A stretch of DNA of 64,000 nt, taken from assembly GCF_022682495.2 (NCBI RefSeq), contig NW_026527297.1, forward strand, positions 20,847 through 84,846, read 5' to 3'. The translations under genes and the position numbers were made by a program. The DNA is from Desmodus rotundus (Eukaryota; Chordata; Mammalia; Chiroptera; Phyllostomidae). This document shows, piece by piece, positions 59,793-64,000 of this stretch (positions within the stretch are counted from its first letter, which is position 1; each line of letters starts with the position of its first letter). Below the pieces are notes generated by a model that had not been told where the DNA came from, searched no databases, and worked only from the letters and a program-made list of their open reading frames with translations.

Positions 59793-61220
59793 GCAGTTTT
59801 ACAGGGTCCCTGAGCACCTGTTCGGGGAAACAGCAGCCCTCCCTGCCACTCAGAGGACCGCACGATTTCCCACAGGCCACACTGCCTAGCAGTACCTTCA
59901 GCCCCGCACAGACAGTGTGCTAAGGACAGACTTGGGTACCGGGGGCATGGGCGGGGGATTTCCCATGGAACTCTCTAAGGGCCCGGTGCCCTGTGTGGCC
60001 CGGGGAGTGCCCATGCCGTTCCTTCACCCCGCAGGACACTTGCATCCAGCAATAAGCAGCCCTCTGCCTCCACGGGGCTCAAACACCTGGGCCCGGTGTG
60101 CGGGCACCTGGCATACGTGGAGGCAAACCCGCAGACCCCTCTGGCGCGAACCCACCACTGCGAAGATCCCCCTTTTCTTCCATCCGTTAAGGGGTCACGC
60201 TTGAGGAGTGGAGGAACATGGGGAGGCCCCCAGGAGATGGCTTTTCTCCGAGCCGCGGCTGGCTCGTTTCGGGCCTATACGTGGGCTGCGCATGCGCACT
60301 CAGGCTCCCAAGCACACACCTCCCTCCGCTCAACTGACCCACCCTTTAGAGGTCACAGCAGTTCCACAGGGTCCCTGGGCACCTGTCCGTGGACACAGGA
60401 GCCCTCCCTGCCACCTAGAGGACCACGCGATTTCCCCTGGGGAACACTGCCCAGAAGCACTCCCAGCCTCGCACAGACACTGTACGCAGGATAGACTTGT
60501 GGACCAGGGGCCTGGGCGGGGAATTTTCCAGGGACCTCTCTAAAGGCCAGGTGCCCTCTGTCGCCCTGGGAGTGCCCACGCCTTCCCTTAACCCTGCAGG
60601 ACACTATCATCCAGCAATAAGCAGCCCTCTGCCTCCACGGGGCTCAAACACCTGGGCCCATTGTGCGAGCACCTGGCGTACGTGCAGGCAAAACCGCAGA
60701 CCCCTCTGGCCCGAACCCACCACTGCGAAGATCCCCCTTTTCTTCCATCCGTAAAGGGGTCCTCCTTGAGGAGTGGAGGAACATGGGGAGGCACCCAGGA
60801 GATGGATTTTCTCCGAGCCGCGGCTGGCTCATTTCGGGCCTATAAGTGGGCCGCGCGTGCGCACTCAGGCTCCCCACCACAAGCCTCCCTCGGGTCACGG
60901 GACCCACCCTTGACGTGTCTCCTGAACCACCGTTGAGGGGTCACGTCACCCACCCCTGAGGGGTCACGTGACCCACCCCTGAGGGGTCTTGTGACCCACC
61001 CCACAGGGGTCACGTGACCCACCCCTGAGGGGTCACGTGACCCAACCCTGAGGGGTCACGTGACCCACCCCTGAGGGGTCTCGTGACCCACCCCTGAGGG
61101 GTCACGTGACCCACCCCTGAGGGGTCACGTGACCCACCCTTGAGGGGTCTCGTGACCTACCCTTTCGGGTCACGTGACCCACCCTTGAGGGGTCTCGTGA
61201 CCCACCCTTGAGGGGTCACT
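59793..61220 (+). repeat. Unit 43, hybrid of units 40 and 41, double core (1,428 bp)
   Basis: Core 1 59793-60357 copies unit 40 (CCGTTAAGG). Core 2 60358-60936 has unit 41 markers (GGGACCTCTC, GCAAAACCGC, GGCACCCAGG) but the common AATAAGCAGCCC. Tract 60937-61220 (about 12 repeats) resembles unit 41. TATAAG at 60841. It is the junction of the 2,971-bp duplication. Confidence 0.92.
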
Positions 61221-63440
61221 GCAGTTTTACAGGGTCCCTGCGCACCTGTTCGGGGAAACAGCAGCCCTCCCTGCCACTCAGAGGACCGCACGATTTCCCA
61301 CAGGCCACACTGCCTAGCAGTACCTTCAGCCCCGCACAGACAGTGTGCTAAGGACAGACTTGGGTACCGGGGGCATGGGCGGGGGATTTCCCATGGAACT
61401 CTCTAAGGGCCCGGTGCCCTGTGTGGCCCGGGGAGTGCCCATGCCGTTCCTTGACCCCGCAGGACACTTGCATCCAGCAATAAGCAGCCCTCTGCCTCCA
61501 CGGGGCTCAAACACCTGGGCCCGGTGTGCGGGCACCTGGCATACGTGGAGGCAAACCCGCAGACCCCTCTGGCGCGAACCCACCACTGCGAAGATCCCCC
61601 TTTTCTTCCATCCGTAAAGGGGTCACGCTTGAGGAGTGGATGAACATGGGGAGGCCCCCAGGAGATGGCTTTTCTCCGAGCCGCGGCTGGCTCGTTTCGG
61701 GCCTATACGTGGGCTGCGCATGCGCACTCAGGCTCCCAAGCACACACCTCCCTCCGCTCAACTGACCCACCCTTTAGAGGTCACAGCAGTTCCACAGGGT
61801 CCCTGGGCACCTGTCCGTGGACACAGGAGCCCTCCCTGCCACCTAGAGGACCACGCGATTTCCCCTGGGGAACACTGCCCAGAAGCACTCCCAGCCTCGC
61901 ACAGACACTGTACGCAGGATAGACTTGTGGACCAGGGGCCTGGGCGGGGAATTTTCCAGGGAACTCTCTAAACGCCAGGTGCCCTCTGTCGCCCTGGGAG
62001 TGCCCACGCCTTCCCTTAACCCTGCAGGACACTATCATCCAGCAATAAGCAGCCCTCTGCCTCCACGGGGCTCAAACACCTGGGCCCATTGTGCGAGCAC
62101 CTGGCGTACGTGCAGGCAAACCCGCAGACCCCTCTGGCCCGAACCCACCACTGCGAAGATCCCCCTTTTCTTCCATCCGTAAAGGGGTCCTCCTTGAGGA
62201 GTGGAGGAACATGGGGAGGCCCCCAGGAGATGGATTTTCTCCGAGCCGCGGCTGGCTCATTTCGGGCCTATAAGTGGGCCGCGCGTGCGCACTCAGGCTC
62301 CCCACCACAAGCCTCCCTCGGGTCACGGGACCCACCCTTGACGTGTCTCCTGAACCACCGTTGAGGGGTCACGTCACCCACCCCTGAGGGGTCACGTGAC
62401 CCACCCCTGAGGGGTCTTGTGACCCACCCCACAGGGGTCACGTGACCCACCCCTGAGGGGTCACGTGACCCACCCCTGAGGGGTCACGTGAACCACCCCT
62501 GAGGGGTCTCGTGACCCACCCCTGAGGGGTCACGTGACCCACCCCTGAGGGGTCTCGTGACCCACCCCTGAGGGGTCACGTGACCCACCCCTGAGGGGTC
62601 ACGTGACCCACCCCCTGAGGGGTCTCGTGACCCACCCCTGAGGGGTCACGTGACCCACCCCTGAGGGGTCACGTGACCCACCCTTGAGGGGTCTCGTGAC
62701 CTACCCTTTTGGGGTCACGTGACCACCCTTGAGGGGTCACTGCAGTTTTACAGGGTCCCTGAGCACCTGTTCGGGGAAACAGCAGCCCTCCCTGCCACTC
62801 AGAGGACCGCACGATTTCCCACAGGCCACACTGCCTAGCAGTACCTTCAGCCCCGCACAGACAGTGTGCTAAGGACAGACTTGGGTACCGGGGGCATGGG
62901 CGGGGGATTTCCCATGGAACTCTCTAAGGGCCCGGTGCCCTGTGTGGCCCGGGGAGTGCCCATGCCGTTCCTTGACCCCGCAGGACACTTGCATCCAGCA
63001 ATAAGCAGCCCTCTGCCTCCACGGGGCTCAAACACCTGGGCCCGGTGTGCGGGCACCTGGCATACGTGGAGGCAAACCCGCAGACCCCTCTGGCGCGAAC
63101 CCACCACTGCGAAGATCCCCCTTTTCTTCCATCCGTAAAGGGGTCACGCTTGAGGAGTGGAGGAACATGGGGAGGCCCCCAGGAGATGGCTTTTCTCCGA
63201 GCCGCGGCTGGCTCGTTTCGGGCCTATACGTGGGCTGCGCATATGCGCACTCAGGCTCCCAAGCACACACCTCCCTCCGCTCAACTGACCCACCCTTTAG
63301 AGGTCACAGCAGTTCCACAGGGTCCCCTGGGCACCTGTCCGTGGACACAGGAGCCCTCCCTGCCACCTAGAGGACCACGCGATTTCCCCTGGGGAACACT
63401 GCCCAGAAGCACTCCCAGCCTCGCACAGACACTGTACGCA
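60531..63440 (+). repeat. 2,971-bp duplication, second copy
   Basis: From core 2 of unit 43 onward the sequence tracks 57.5-60.5 kb at an offset of 2,971 bp (57690/60661, 58374/61345), including the GTGGATGAAC marker. The offset drops to 2,949 bp by the last unit because the unit 44 tract has lost one 23-bp repeat and gained one C. End point approximate. Confidence 0.82.
61221..62741 (+). repeat. Unit 44, double core (1,521 bp)
   Basis: Core 1 61221-61785, core 2 61786-62364, tract 62365-62741; TATAAG at 62269. Copy of unit 42 with CTCTAAACGCC near 61968, one extra C in CACCCCCTGAGG near 62613, and the last CCCCCCTTGAGG repeat missing. Confidence 0.92.
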
Positions 63441-64000
63441 GGATAGACTTGTGGACCAGGGGCCTGGGCGGGGAATTTTCCAGGGAACTCTCTAAAGGCC
63501 AGGTGCCCTCTGTCGCCCTGGGAGTGCCCACGCCTTCCCTTAACCCTGCAGGACACTATCATCCAGCAATAAGCAGCCCTCTGCCTCCACGGGGCTCAAA
63601 CACCTGGGCCCATTGTGCGAGCACCTGGCGTACGTGCAGGCAAACCCGCAGACCCCTCTGGCCCGAACCCACCACTGCGAAGATCCCCCTTTTCTTCCAT
63701 CCGTAAAGGGGTCCTCCTTGAGGAGTGGAGGAACATGGGAGGCCCCCAGGAGATGGATTTTCTCCGAGCCGCGGCTGGCTCATTTCGGGCCTATAAGTGG
63801 GCCGCGCGTGCGCACTCAGGCTCCCCACCACAAGCCTCCCTCGGGTCACGGGACCCACCCTTGACGTGTCTCCTGAACCACCGTTGAGGGGTCACGTCAC
63901 CCACCCCTGAGGGGTCACGTGACCCACCCCTGAGGGGTCTTGTGACCCACCCCACAGGGGTCACGTGACCCAACCCTGAGGGGTCACGTGACCCACCCCT
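62742..64000 (+). repeat. Unit 45, double core with three indels, cut by the window end
   Basis: Core 1 62742-63308, core 2 63309-63887, tract from 63888 to the window end (about five repeats); TATAAG at 63792. Three small indels cluster here: an AT insertion in GCGCATATGCGC near 63241, a C insertion in GGTCCCCTGGG near 63324 and a G deletion in AACATGGGAGG near 63737. Other units lack them. Confidence 0.92.

Larger units (their letters stand above)
55976..60530 (+). repeat. 4,675-bp segmental duplication, second copy
   Basis: Second copy of 51.3-55.98 kb, beginning at the chimeric core 2 of unit 40. It ends inside unit 43, where GGGACCTCTC near 60530 shows that the sequence has switched to a copy of unit 41 core 2. 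Confidence 0.85.
1..64000 (+). repeat. Macrosatellite array (whole window)
   Basis: The window is entirely tandem repeat. The motif GTGCTAAGGACAGACTTGGG (or its A-to-C variant) recurs 45 times in the same orientation, at spacings of 840 to 1,934 bp that fall into a few classes (1428, 1451, 1520, 1636, 1071, 1162). Each unit has one or two about 570-bp cores followed by a 23-bp minisatellite tract. About 30% of the window is minisatellite (my sum of tract lengths, about 19.3 kb); the rest is core. Every interval between units is accounted for by core plus tract, so there is no gene-sized unexplained gap. The family is not one I can name. A eukaryotic satellite is by far the best reading; a mammalian host is inference. 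Confidence 0.97.

Noticed and set aside
1..64000. Hundreds of overlapping open reading frames of 60-133 codons on both strands
   Set aside because: Most start at GTG, not ATG; several frames on both strands are open over the same bases; they recur only because the DNA does; translations are low-complexity with no domain, and frameshifts (unit 36, unit 45) and stops (unit 39 GTGGATGAAC) are tolerated. High GC explains the length.
1..64000. Herpesvirus-type terminal repeat array (rhadinovirus repeats are of similar size)
   Set aside because: The units are heterogeneous in length and organised in several higher-order families with decayed and recombinant members, and no viral gene or packaging-type signal is recognisable. 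A chromosomal satellite fits better; searching the unit against viral genomes would settle it.
1..64000. Known human macrosatellites (D4Z4, DXZ4, NBL2/SST1) or centromeric alpha satellite
   Set aside because: No homeobox frame as in D4Z4, no 171-bp period or CENP-B box, and the unit layout does not match what I remember of the others; I saw no NotI site of the NBL2 kind. I could not run a database comparison, so a match to an unfamiliar family is possible.

Overview
The whole 64 kb window is one uninterrupted macrosatellite: a head-to-tail array of about 45 GC-rich composite repeat units. I see no single-copy sequence, no convincing protein-coding gene, no RNA gene and no recognisable interspersed element anywhere. 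GC-rich satellite DNA with abundant intact CpG, TATA/NRF1/GC-box/NF-kB-like motifs and a 23-bp minisatellite points to a vertebrate, most likely mammalian, chromosome. I cannot name the species, the chromosome or a catalogued satellite family from the sequence alone. Most open frames in the window start at GTG, overlap on both strands and recur only because the DNA recurs, so I annotate none as CDS. ## Unit layout (+ strand, set by the TATA motif). Each unit begins at GCAGTTTTACAGGG. A full unit has core 1 (about 565 bp), core 2 (about 579 bp, a diverged duplicate of core 1) and a tract of 23-bp repeats (11 to about 35 copies). The 23-bp repeat is CCCCTGAGGGG + TCACGTGA + CCCA, two abutting palindromes, one of them a perfect E-box (GGGTCACGTGACCC). 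Core 1 carries a G-quadruplex motif fused to a GC box and a perfect NF-kB-type site, then TATACG and an NRF1 palindrome. Core 2 carries a GC box, then TATAAG and an NRF1-like site about 73-95 bp before the minisatellite. 33 units are double-core. 12 are single-core, made of core 1 5' sequence joined to core 2 3' sequence. Unit starts run from 376 to 62742; bases 1-375 are the tract of a preceding unit. ## Higher-order layout. From 1 to about 22.4 kb there is a 7,197-bp higher-order repeat of five units (lengths 1428/1636/1162/1451/1520): copies at 1-7197 and 7198-14394 are almost identical, then one extra 1,520-bp unit, then a partial third copy from 15915. From 22 to 39 kb related units recur at offsets of 6,127 and 5,090 bp. 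From 39 to 51 kb the array is a disordered mosaic of single-core units, minisatellite fusions and unusual lengths. From 51 kb to the end it is built from nested 4,675-bp and 2,971-bp duplications. ## What it may do. Nothing here works as a pathway. The notable point is regulatory: by my estimate some 350-450 perfect CACGTG boxes in GTCACGTGAC context, each tract sitting just downstream of a TATA/NRF1-like module. This suggests (inference) a transcribed satellite or a very large binding platform for bHLH-zipper factors such as USF, MYC/MAX or TFEB/TFE3/MITF.
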